Below are positions 54,751 to 63,690 of a stretch of DNA of 64,000 bases, piece by piece (the first letter of the stretch is position 1; every line of letters starts with the position of its first letter). The notes under the pieces are model-generated. The model did not search any database. It was not told the origin of the DNA and saw nothing but the letters and a program-made list of their open reading frames with translations. Location: NCBI GenBank assembly GCA_033064195.1, contig JARBJD010000100.1, positions 62,001 through 126,000 on the forward strand, written 5' to 3'. Source of the stretch: Blattamonas nauphoetae. Taxonomy: Eukaryota > Preaxostyla > Oxymonadida. A program made the position numbers and the translations under genes.

Positions 54751-55222
54751 TCGATGACTCACCATGGGTTTCCGCATTCTTCTTGTTCTGGGATTGTTGG
54801 ATGTGATGCTTGACTCTTCCTATGTTTCAAGAGTTGTTTTCACCGTTCTTTCATTCTCATCCAACGCAGATTCCAGTTTTATTCACTTTTTTCGGAGTTT
54901 CTGAAAAAAGGCGAGTTATAGAAAGAATGACGAGAACACATTCAGAGACACAATAAGTGAATCAACGAGAAGACCGTTTTTCATTAATTAGGTATTGATT
55001 TTCAATTGAAGGATTCAATATTGTGGATGAAGCAAAATGACGAATATTCGCGTATGACAGCTCGGCCTGCATCACATCACATTCCAACATGCGACAGACA
55101 AGCAATGCAAAACTGGGTTCAACCGAATTGATTGATGGAAAGGTGTTCAACACGAACGAGACTCATCTGTATCGTTGTGGTTTGATCTTTCATTTCTCAA
55201 CACAAACCAGCGATTGATCAAA
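54751..55222. other. intergenic between family C and kinase genes
   Basis: Has a counterpart at 39639-40226. It contains the kinase promoter. No splice sites were identified that would clearly fuse the two genes into one transcript. Confidence 0.4.
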
Positions 55223-57508
55223 ATGTCAGATGATGTGAAGGTCCCCGATGGATGTGTGTTCCTTTGTTTCATTTGATGGAATGTGATTGTATTCTTTGTA
55301 CAGATTCGTTCTTGCGTGTGATCAGCTCTGGTGGATTCGGAAGTGTTGTGGAAATGATAGAGAATTCCACTCAGATACATTATGCGGGAAAGATAATTCC
55401 GTGTGTGACAGCAAAAGACAGAGAACGAATAGATCGTGAAGTGAATCGTCTTGGACATTTTGGCTGTGATTGGATTGTGAAACTGAAAGAGGTGGTGTCG
55501 ATGGACAACTCGAAAGTGATTGTGATGGAACTGGGAGAACAGTCGCTTGCAGATATTGTGAAGGACTACACGTCAAGGAAAGTTCTGATGCCTCGCGAAG
55601 TTTGTTGGTTCTTTCTCATTCTTCTTTGATTTGTTGATTATTGACGAATTCTATCAATTTATTCTTCTCATTGTGTATTTTCTGTCCTATTTGTTGATTT
55701 TCAGGTTGTCTATCGAGTGATGGTGGATGTTTCGTCCGCGTTGAACTTTTTGCACAACCACTCAAGCGGAGCAACAGCACATGGAGATGTGAAGATGGAG
55801 AACATTCTTGTGTTCCCTGGGGGCCACTTCAAATTGTGTTTGTCTTTCTCTCCTTCAAATTCTTCTTCTTCCTCTATTGTCATTTTGTCGATCCCTCACT
55901 CCTTCGTCCATCGTTCCTTCATTTTCTCTTTTTATTTCACTCCTTTATTCATTTGCTTTTATTTTGAACATATTTTCTTTTTGATCATTCTCATATTTTG
56001 TTCATTCAGGCGATTTGGGGACAGCGGAAAAGGAAGATGTGACCAGCACGACTTCCGTGATGTCTCAACTGTATGTGTCGCCGGAACGAATGGAATCAAC
56101 CACTGGAAGGGCGACGTGCCAGTCAGATGTGTGGGCGTTGGGGATTGTTCTTCACTGGCTTCTCTTTGGAGAACCCCCTTTCAAGAGCAAAAACATTATG
56201 AAACTGGGTCAAGAGATCACGTCGTTCCGTGTCTCGATGATTGGGGAGAGTTGTGGAGGGGAAGAACGTGCACTTCTGATGCGAATGTTGGATCCAGTTT
56301 GTTTCCTTTCTTTATGTCTTCTTTTCCCTTTTTTCTTCATATTTTCTCTTTATTCTTCATTTTCTTCATGATTTCTCATTTTCTTGTTTTCTGTTCAGAA
56401 CCCAGTGACTCGAGTGACGAGTTCTCAGTTGTGTTCATTTGGAGTGTTTCGTGGCCTTGTGAACACTCCCTCTGGAGTTTGGAAACTGAAAGACGTGTAC
56501 GAGGAAGCCCTGTCCAACAAATTGGATAAAATGGGGTTGGAACACGAATCTGAGAAGCAACGACTGCTGGCGGAAATTGTGCGATTGGAGAAAGCGAGAC
56601 AAGAACTTGAAAATGAAAAATGGACCCAACAGCAGCGTGCAGTGGAAGTTTTGAAGAAGGAACGCGAAGATCGAAAGAAAGATCGCGAGACAATCATGAA
56701 AATGTCAGAAGATCGAAAGAAGGATCGCGAAACAATCATGAAAATGTCAGAAGATCGAAAGAAGGATCAGGCAGACATCCATCGCTTGGAAAAAGAATTG
56801 GCCGACTTGAAATCGCGTGTGATTCAGCCTTCAACTCGATCAACGTCTCCAGCGGATCAGTCCATCGTTTTCCTCCCTCCTCCACCCCATCCGCATCCCC
56901 ATCCCCCGCCTCAGCCACCCCCACGACCACCACTACCACAACCAAGACGATCTCAAATCGGAGCAGCAGCGATCGAACTGGTCAATCAGCTGGATTATGA
57001 AATTTCAGGGAATATTTTCCGAAAGATACAGAATCCCGACTCCTCAATTCTCTCGTTCGAGTTTGGGGCAGTTGTGGCTCGTCTGTCACTCACAATCAGT
57101 CCAGGACCAACCAATGGTGCGACAGTCGGGATTGTCTCGTCCAATCTGAGCAACGAGGCCCTCGCGGCGTACTTTCCCAAACTGAAGGGAGGGGCAGGAT
57201 GGAACTTGGAAAAAGAACGTCGATGTGCTGGGCAGAACAAGAAAGTGACAAGAGGAAGGCCAGCATGTCTGGCAGGAAGAGCAGGACAGCGAGTGGTGTT
57301 GGAGGCCGATGGACGAGAAGGAATGCGAACACTGAAACTGTCGCAAGATGGAGAGACACAACCAGTCTTCTTCACGAACATCCCAGTTCCCTTCCGATTC
57401 GCTGTGAACATCTGGACACCAGAGGATGCAGTTGAGATTGAGTCAGTTGAAGTCGTGGACGAGCCGCAGATGGTTGGAGGAAGAAAATCTCTTCCGATGG
57501 ATGAATGA
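55223..57508 (+). CDS. protein kinase with coiled coil and SPRY-like C-terminus (family K), intact
   Basis: Five exons: 55223-55253, 55304-55599, 55705-55837, 56010-56296, 56399-57508; introns 50, 105, 172 and 102 bp, starting GTGTGT or GTTTGT and ending CAG. 618 residues. Glycine loop SSGGFGSVVE near residue 18, Lys in YAGKII, HGDVKMENIL, DLGTAE in place of DFG, SPERM, SDVWALGIVLHWLLFGEPPF. Then a coil with two perfect 14-residue repeats (EDRKKDRETIMKMS), a His/Pro-rich linker and a SPRY-like domain (GQRVVLEADGREG, FFTNIPVPFRFAVNIW). Probably an active Ser/Thr kinase whose SPRY domain selects partners. Best-preserved family K member along with 14534-16508. Confidence 0.9.
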
Positions 57509-57615
57509 AGAACGAGCTCATTCAAAATTCACTTCCTTCTTCACACCGATTGTGCTCGTCCCGTTCTGCCGTCATCTCAACCGAATTCCTCTTGAGACGA
57601 TCCCACTCGGTGGAG

Positions 57616-57867
57616 ATGGAAGGGTGTGACGACACGACACCACGTCGTCCTTCTCATTTCACTGCAAGGACTGCAGACGCAGCCGCCAGACACGAAAAGG
57701 AAGGAACAGACGCTGCACTCGCAAGATGGATGGATGAGAGGCACATCCACCAAACTGAGATTGAGATGGTTGATGCGGTGAAGAGGGAAGGAGCGAAATG
57801 GACAGAAGCATCGGAAGTGATCATGCGCCACAAGGAGAACAGCAGAACGAGCAGCGGAGGGAAGTGA
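57616..57867 (+). CDS. possible small basic/acidic protein
   Basis: 83 codons (MEGCDDTTPRRPSHF, then ARTADAAARHEKEGTDAALA, ending TSSGGK). The frame body is kept in the duplicate at 36130-36370, though there the start is lost. It could be a short gene, an untranslated region of the kinase, or a chance frame. No family recognised. Confidence 0.25.
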   Translation: MEGCDDTTPRRPSHFTARTADAAARHEKEGTDAALARWMDERHIHQTEIEMVDAVKREGAKWTEASEVIMRHKENSRTSSGGK

Positions 57868-58078
57868 CCGGAAGGGGACAGCGTTTGTGTCCATTGACGA
57901 CAGAAGATTGACACTCTGCACCGTAAAAGTCATTTGTTCATTTCTTGAATTTCGTTGTGGAGTGGTTCATGTTGAATGAGAGTTCCAAGTGTTCTGGTTG
58001 AGATTGGACATTCGAGACTCGATTACTTTGTTGAGTGTCTGAAGGAGTTTGACTTGAAATGTGAAAAGAGAAAAGTGA
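57868..58078. other. spacer before tRNA
   Basis: Duplicated at 35919-36129. No coding signal. Confidence 0.4.
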
Positions 58079-58161
58079 TGCCCACTGCGGGAGTTGAACC
58101 CACGACCTTCGCGGTTTTTCAATTAAAAGTGCGATGCTCTTCCACCCTGAGCTAAATGAAC
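58079..58161 (-). tRNA. tRNA-Lys(UUU) with short intron
   Basis: Acceptor GUUCAUU/AGUGGGC (three G-U pairs), D-stem GCUC/GAGC perfect, anticodon stem UCGCA/CGCGA with one A-C mismatch, anticodon UUU in CUUUUAA. About 9 extra bases lie 3' of the anticodon. T-arm GUGGG-UUCAACU-CCCGC, discriminator A. No encoded CCA, as expected for a eukaryote. Confidence 0.75.
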
Positions 58162-58820
58162 ACCAAAATTCACTATTCCTTCTTCTTCATTCTTCACAGT
58201 AGATCCTTCAACATTTTCACTTTTTCGAGTCAGGCAAAGACTAATCAATCCAATCATCTTCGCTTTGGGTTCACCCGCCACAGAGTCACCATGTCAGGCA
58301 CTCGCCGAATTCTGAGAGAGGAAACGCCTCTTGTCATCGATCACAGTGTTCAGAAACGAAAAATGTCCCTTTTTGACTCTCTGGGTGGTTTCGAATAATT
58401 CATGTCAACCCAAATATTCATTGGAGGATTTTGATTGAGTTGAAATCGAAAGTGGGATGCAAAGATTGGAGAAAGAGACTGATTCTTGTGGAACGAAAAC
58501 GCAGCGGTGAAATAGTGAACGGAAGATCAATGACGGTTTGAAAAAGCCACCCGACAAAGTTAAATCACCTCAATGGAACACTGAAAAGGTGGGCTGGATA
58601 GTTGAAAGCTGGTCGAACTCAAATCAGAAGATTGTTCAGATACGCGGTTTCCATCATGGTTCGACAATGATACGTAAAGTTGACCCGAGAGGAACATTGG
58701 GGAAATTAGACGAACACCCTCAAACAATTTATTCAACAATCTATCCATCTCGGTTGTTGACAAACAGATGAACAATTTGGTTTTGGGCGTGATCTATTCA
58801 TTCAATCCTTCACGATCTCG
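58162..58820. other. intergenic, duplicated at 35182-35835
   Basis: Contains short frames with similarity between the two copies (MSGTRRILREETPLV near 58290 plus; SEQSSDLSSTSFQLSSPPFQ near 58590-58650 minus). Conservation may simply reflect recent duplication, since both copies also carry stops. Confidence 0.35.
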
Positions 58821-58835
58821 TCAAAACTAAGGAAC

Positions 58836-59045
58836 ATGCCTGTGCGTCGAATTTTTCTTGCTATCTCTGGTATTCCGATTGTCCCAGCACTGGGACTGAT
58901 TATTCTGGCTGGACAGGCGTACACCGCTATCCGCCCGCTGCTGCGGGATATCAAAGATAGTGTGAGACATTCGTCAAGATCCAGGACGGATGCACCCAGT
59001 TCGGGAGATCACCGCTCGAGAGTGAACACTGAGCCAGGAAGATAG
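58836..59045 (+). CDS. small single-span membrane protein (copy 2)
   Basis: 69 codons: a short basic start MPVRRIF, a hydrophobic helix to about residue 31 (LAISGIPIVPALGLIILAG), then a soluble basic Ser-rich tail ending EPGR. The stop is TAG; the same frame then stays open to 59432 (LIFCGFTFFTLMNLIPIEYV gives a second hydrophobic helix). Read-through would thus make a 199-codon, two-span protein. The other copy at 19097-19306 keeps the first part but not the extension. Start 15 bp after the CTCGTCAAAACTAAGG sequence shared by both copies. Function unknown. Confidence 0.6.
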   Translation: MPVRRIFLAISGIPIVPALGLIILAGQAYTAIRPLLRDIKDSVRHSSRSRTDAPSSGDHRSRVNTEPGR

Positions 59046-59432
59046 AAGCCGAAACAGAGATTCTTTCTTGACAACCTTTCTCGTCTTATTTTCTGTGGAT
59101 TCACGTTCTTCACCCTCATGAATCTCATTCCGATCGAGTACGTCTTTGGCATGTGGAAAGGTGGGAGTTCGATTCCTTCTCATGTCAGAACAGAGGATCA
59201 ACTGCGGATTCATCTTTCGGAATCTCTCAGTGCAATTCCTCATCGTAAGATATCCGCGGCCATCAGATTTGTGTCTCTCAGACTTCATCCAATTGTCGCT
59301 CGCCGAGGTGATTTGGCTCTCAATCGAACACAAGAACAGTTCAACCGCGATTCGAACGGCCCACAAGCTCCAAGTCAGCAAGCAATCATGCCACCAGACC
59401 AAGGACCACGAGTGGAAGAACCTGAAGAATAA
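59046..59432 (+). CDS. possible downstream frame or read-through extension
   Basis: Continues in the frame of the small membrane protein after its TAG. It encodes a hydrophobic segment, then a soluble helical part (RTEDQLRIHLSESLSAIPHR, IRFVSLRLHPIVARRGD) and an acidic end (VEEPEE). An internal ATG at 59118 could start a separate 104-residue protein. Composition looks coding. Confidence 0.4.
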   Translation, partial: KPKQRFFLDNLSRLIFCGFTFFTLMNLIPIEYVFGMWKGGSSIPSHVRTEDQLRIHLSESLSAIPHRKISAAIRFVSLRLHPIVARRGDLALNRTQEQFNRDSNGPQAPSQQAIMPPDQGPRVEEPEE

Positions 59433-59529
59433 ACTGCTTCATCAATAATTCACCACACAAGAGTGTTTCCCTTCGTTCTGTCAGTCTTTTCTAAAACGAG
59501 TGGTCTAAAATAAAGCCGAAAAAGAGCCG

Positions 59530-59733
59530 TTCATTTCTGAACAATCACTGTTCATTTCCGAATAATCATTGTTCATTTCAGAAAAATCACTGTTCATTTA
59601 CGAATAATTCATGTTCATTTCTGAAAAATTAAAATTCATTTCTGAACAATCATGTTCATTTCTGAACAATCAAAATACATTTCTGAACAATAATGTTCAT
59701 TTCTGAATAATTAAAATGCAATTCAGAACTAGT
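59530..59733. repeat. degenerate 18-21-bp tandem repeat
   Basis: About ten imperfect copies of GTTCATTTCTGAACAATCA. It truncates the 3' end of the adjacent family A gene, whose homology stops at its edge. Confidence 0.8.
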
Positions 59734-61094
59734 CGAGCTGTAATATGGGGATATGTGGATGAGCAAAGTGAGAAGACTCATGAATACAGGTGAGAGGAAA
59801 CTTGTGACGATCGAAAAGCGGTTCACGCACAAATGCCAAATATACTTCTCCGAAGGGGCCAGAACTTGCTTTAAGACCGTCTCGTGAACATCTTGTTGTG
59901 CATGACCATCTTTATTTTCGAGTTGTCTGAGATTATCCGGAGTTGAGAGACAGAGAGACCAGTGAATGAGATCAATGAGATAAGTGTGGATATCCACTGC
60001 TTTTACAAAAGAAAGAGACAGAGGATTGATAGTGGCGTCACCAATACGTTCCATGTCAACAATTCGTGCTTTTTTCTGGAATGATCACTTTTAGTCAAAC
60101 TAAGAAAAAAATAAAATTTTAGAATTTTCTTCCCACTGGATCCCAAAAAATCCTCACAATAGCTCTTTTCAACCACTTTTTTCATGTGTTCTCGTCATAA
60201 CTTCACAACCTGTGAACCGATTTTGATGAAATTTTCCACTGAAACGTTTGTTTGGTGAAATGAACATTTTGAAAAAAAATTGGAAAAAAAATCATGGGTA
60301 TCTGGGACGATATGAAAAAAGGCTGTTTTTCGCCCAGAAAAATATCATGGGAAAAAATTTTTTATTTTTTTGAGTATCTTTTATCGATATGTTTACGAAA
60401 ATAATACTTTTTCTTCGGTCTCAAACGGATGTCTGGATATGGAAAAATGATCGTCGAAAGTTTGGAAAATGTGTGGCGTTTCGCTGTATAACGTGTTTTG
60501 AGGTTTTCTCAGGATCCAGTGGGAAGAAAATTCTAAAGTTTTATTTTTTTCTTAGTTTGACCAAAAGTGATAATTCCAGAAAAAAGCACGAATTGTTGAC
60601 ATCGAACGTATTGGTGACACCACTATGAGAGGGATGATAACCTGAGGGATCAGATCAGCTTTGACGAGGAGAAGACGGAATGCTGACGAACAACGAAAGA
60701 CCAGATTGATAAGAAACTCCATTGTCGATTTGATAATGTCCTGACTGGGTGAAGAAAGGAGCACCACAATGGACTGTATAAAGTCTGTCAGAGTGTGATC
60801 AGAGAACGATGCAATGCTGCTGAGAAAATCCACGGCGCATTTTGGAGACTCTGGAATCACAGATCGAAGAAATTTCTCCGCGTTAGCTTCCAGAGAGTCA
60901 TCAAGTGCAGGCTTTAACTTCACTGTGGCAACAAGAGAACGAAATACAACGGCCTTGTCCTGATACGATTCAAGTTTTGGTTCATTCCAGTTCAGGAAAT
61001 GAGAACAATCCATTGAAAATCGCAAATGAGAGGAGGACAAGTCAAAGCTGTCTGAATTTGAGGACGCGTCGACTTTGTTGATTACATTGCCCAT
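59734..61094 (-). pseudogene. family A gene broken by a MITE and truncated
   Basis: Starts at ATG 61094 (MGNVINKVDASSNS, then MDCSHFLNWNEPK). The frame extends to a TTG at 61112. N-terminal half (ALDDSLEANAEKFL, SIVVLLSSPSQDII, LLLVKADLIPQV) runs to 60629. After a 596-bp element the family continues in frame-compatible order (NPLSLSFVKAVDIHTYL, VHETVLKQVLAPSEKYIWHL, HISPYY) to 59734, where it runs into the minisatellite. The last about 90 residues (LRMEGIEDV block) are missing. The upstream region 61113-61794 is the inverted counterpart of 5400-6500. Confidence 0.85.
60030..60625. mobile_element. 596-bp MITE with long inverted arms
   Basis: Arms of well over 100 bp in near-perfect inverted orientation start TAGTGGTGTCACCAATACGT; the element could fold into one long hairpin. 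Target duplication TGA (60027-60029 and 60626-60628). Removing the element plus one TGA gives CTCTCAATCC on the minus strand, exactly what intact family A genes have. Same TAGTGGTGT start and 3-bp duplication as 49086-49875. Confidence 0.9.
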
Positions 61095-61112
61095 TCCATC
61101 AGATGCAACCAA

Positions 61113-61794
61113 CGAAGACTGAGACTCCCATTAATCGACACAGTTGATGGATGTCATCCATTTCGGAGTAGTGTAAGAGGGGCGGCGAAGGAGAGGGTGG
61201 CGATCATCGAGGGAGACTGGCGAGAGAGAAGTCGAATCGTTCGAGCAAACCTTGATGCATTCCTTGCCGAATCGTGTTCACCGTCACCGACCAGATGATC
61301 TCTCTGAAAAGACTGGCTTCTTCGACCAACACCTCACTTCGCAACAAGAGCTCGGATCCTCCGAGCACAGCGAGGGCTGCTGTGGTCTTCAGGAAGCGAT
61401 GGAGATGTGGTCACTCTTGTTCTGTGTGTCAATCCATTCGATCAGCTTGAGTCAATAAACCACAGGATTCCTTCACACTGACTGATCACAATGCGGACGA
61501 GGAAGAGCGAACAGTGGAATGCTTTTGTTGGAGGCGATGTCGTTCATCATGTGAAGGGGACACATGACGATATTCAGGCATCAGCAGAAGAGAGAGACTG
61601 TGGAGTCGGAGAGGAGCTGATTTAAGCGACCGGTTGGGAATCGACCAATTTCAGTCGGAATTGTGGAGAAGACGTCGAGAACAGAAGAGCGAGCGATCTC
61701 ATCGTTCCCTCAACACGAAGCGGTGTGAATGAAGAAACGAGCACAGAGGACAGCTGCAGACGATAGTGGCGTAGGTGCGATGAGGAAATGAGAA
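61113..61794. other. duplicated upstream flank of family A gene
   Basis: 61190-61330 and 61640-61794 match 6240-6400 and 5405-5530 in inverted orientation. No gene is supported. Confidence 0.5.
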
Positions 61795-62255
61795 GGTTAA
61801 GTATAGGCGCAGATCCGATTTTCGCTACGCGCAGATCAAAAAATTTGGATACGCGCAGATCCAAATGGATACACGCAGATCTAAACTTTTGTTGTTTCTG
61901 TTTGACTTTATGACTGGTTTATGTCTCAGAAAACTTCAATACGGACTGATTTACTCTCAAACATCTTTCAGAATAACAAATCGATTGAAAAAAGTTGATT
62001 AATTATGCAAGGTGATTCCAAAAAAGTGACCGTCGTGAATTGCTGTTTAAAGATACTGCACTGGATGAAATCTTGAAAATTCTGGTTGTGATCCATGATA
62101 ATGCTAATATACCCGACTACGGTGACAAAGACCAAGGGTTATAAAGTGTGTTGGCCTTCGGCATTGGATGCGTTCAATTTGACAACATAGCGGCTTCTAT
62201 GGTATTAAAAAGACCAAAATTGTCATTATCTGGCCGTTTACAGTTGGATGAGTTA

Positions 62256-63690
62256 TCACCCTCCTCGCTCCACATTGGCGAACGGCGACGACCTTTGCAC
62301 GTCTTCGCTCCGCTTCTCTTTCTCCCGCTCGACCTTCCCTTTCGACGACCCAATTTTCGGAGGCGTGTGTGTTGCTTGTGGGCTGCCCTCCTTCGAAGCA
62401 GCTGCGACCTTCTTTGGAGTAGCCTGAGCGGGCTGAAGACGAACGAGCTGGTGCTTTCTTTGCTGAGGATGGGCGTTGTGGCGATTTGGGGCGACGAGAA
62501 TCACATCTTCCTCGTCGCTGACCGAGTGACTCCGATTCTGTTTCTTCTTCTTCGCAATCAGCTTTTGGAACGCCTTCCTCTCCGCGTCTCGCTTCTCCCT
62601 CTCCTTCATCTGCGCCTCCTTCACCACCTTCCGCCGCTCGGCCTCCTCATCGTCCTTCATCCTTTGCTAGATCCTCCGCTTCTCTTCCTCCAGCGCTTTC
62701 TCCTCTTTCGACTTCCCTCTCGTCAGCCACGGTTTGTCGCCTGTCCGTGCCTTCTTCTCCAACTCGAGCTGTTGCAGTTTCTCTTCGTATTTCCGCTGTT
62801 TCTTGTCGTCCACTTTATTTTTGTTATGCAGCTGGTTTCGTCTCTTTCGACTGTTGTAATGACACGCCTGGCTGAGAGTGGCCTTCTCTCTGCACTCTTC
62901 GGTGGAGCCTGTTTGGGTGCAGGAGCAGCTGAACTTGGTCAAGGAGCTGATGTTGGGCGTGGAGAAACTGATTTCTTTCGAACTGCCTTTGCAACAGCCT
63001 TTTTAGGTTTTGCAGGTGAAGCAGCTTGCTTTGGTTTGATGAAATAGTCTTCGAGGGGAGGGAAGGACGATGGATTCGTCTTCTTCTGGACTGAGATGGG
63101 TTCGTACGAACGAGGGTCGGGCTGAGAATATTGTGACGGGGGAAGCGAAGGGGGAGCATTGTTTCCATCCATTTGGGCATCAATTGCCATTTTGTTCCGT
63201 CGGGCCTGTTCCTGTTGATTAAAAAAGTTGCGACGAGCTTCTTCACGAATCATGCGTTCTTGATCCTCTCTGGCTTTCATTTCCTTCATCTTTTGCTCTC
63301 TCGCTTCAGCAGCTCGAGATTCAGCTTCTCTTCGCCTTTGCTCCATCTCTGCCACCTGTCGCCTGCGATCGGCCTCCTTGGCCGCTTCTTGCCTTCTTAA
63401 TTGCTCCATACGCTGTCCTTGAGCCTCTGCAGCGGCAGCATACGCGTCTTGCTGCTTCTTTACCAACTCTTCCGCCCTCTGCCGTTCCTTTTCGAGTGCT
63501 TGTTGTCTTAAGATCTCTCTTTATCTGGCTTTGGCTTCTTCCACTCTGTGTTCGGCCTCCATTCGCTCTTTTGACTGAACATTATTCTGTGCTTGAGGAG
63601 TGGATGCTCGTGGAACTGGTGAAGGGGCTCGATTTGGTGGTTGGGTCGGTTTCACACCCTGTTGTTGTGGAGGCGGATAATTAAGCGAAA
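62256..63690 (-). pseudogene. decayed Lys/Glu/Arg-rich coiled-coil gene
   Basis: The minus strand encodes, in order, a Pro/Gln-rich start (PPPQQQGVKPTQPPNRAP near 63675), and a long charged coil (QALEKERQRAEELVKKQQDA to EEARRNFFNQQEQARRN). Then come a Ser/Pro linker (SYEPISVQKKTNPSSFPPLE), GDKPWLTRGKSKEEKALEEE, a second coil and a basic tail. The frame is broken by TAA (about 63523), TGA (about 62941), a frame change near 62870, and TAG (about 62666). Each stop lies where CAA, CGA or CAG would fit. Style suggests a cytoskeletal or flagellar protein; no firm family. Confidence 0.55.

Noticed and set aside
62148-63047. 299-codon plus-strand protein
   Set aside because: Antisense of the Lys/Glu-rich coiled-coil relic; its Leu/Arg richness is the mirror of that coil.
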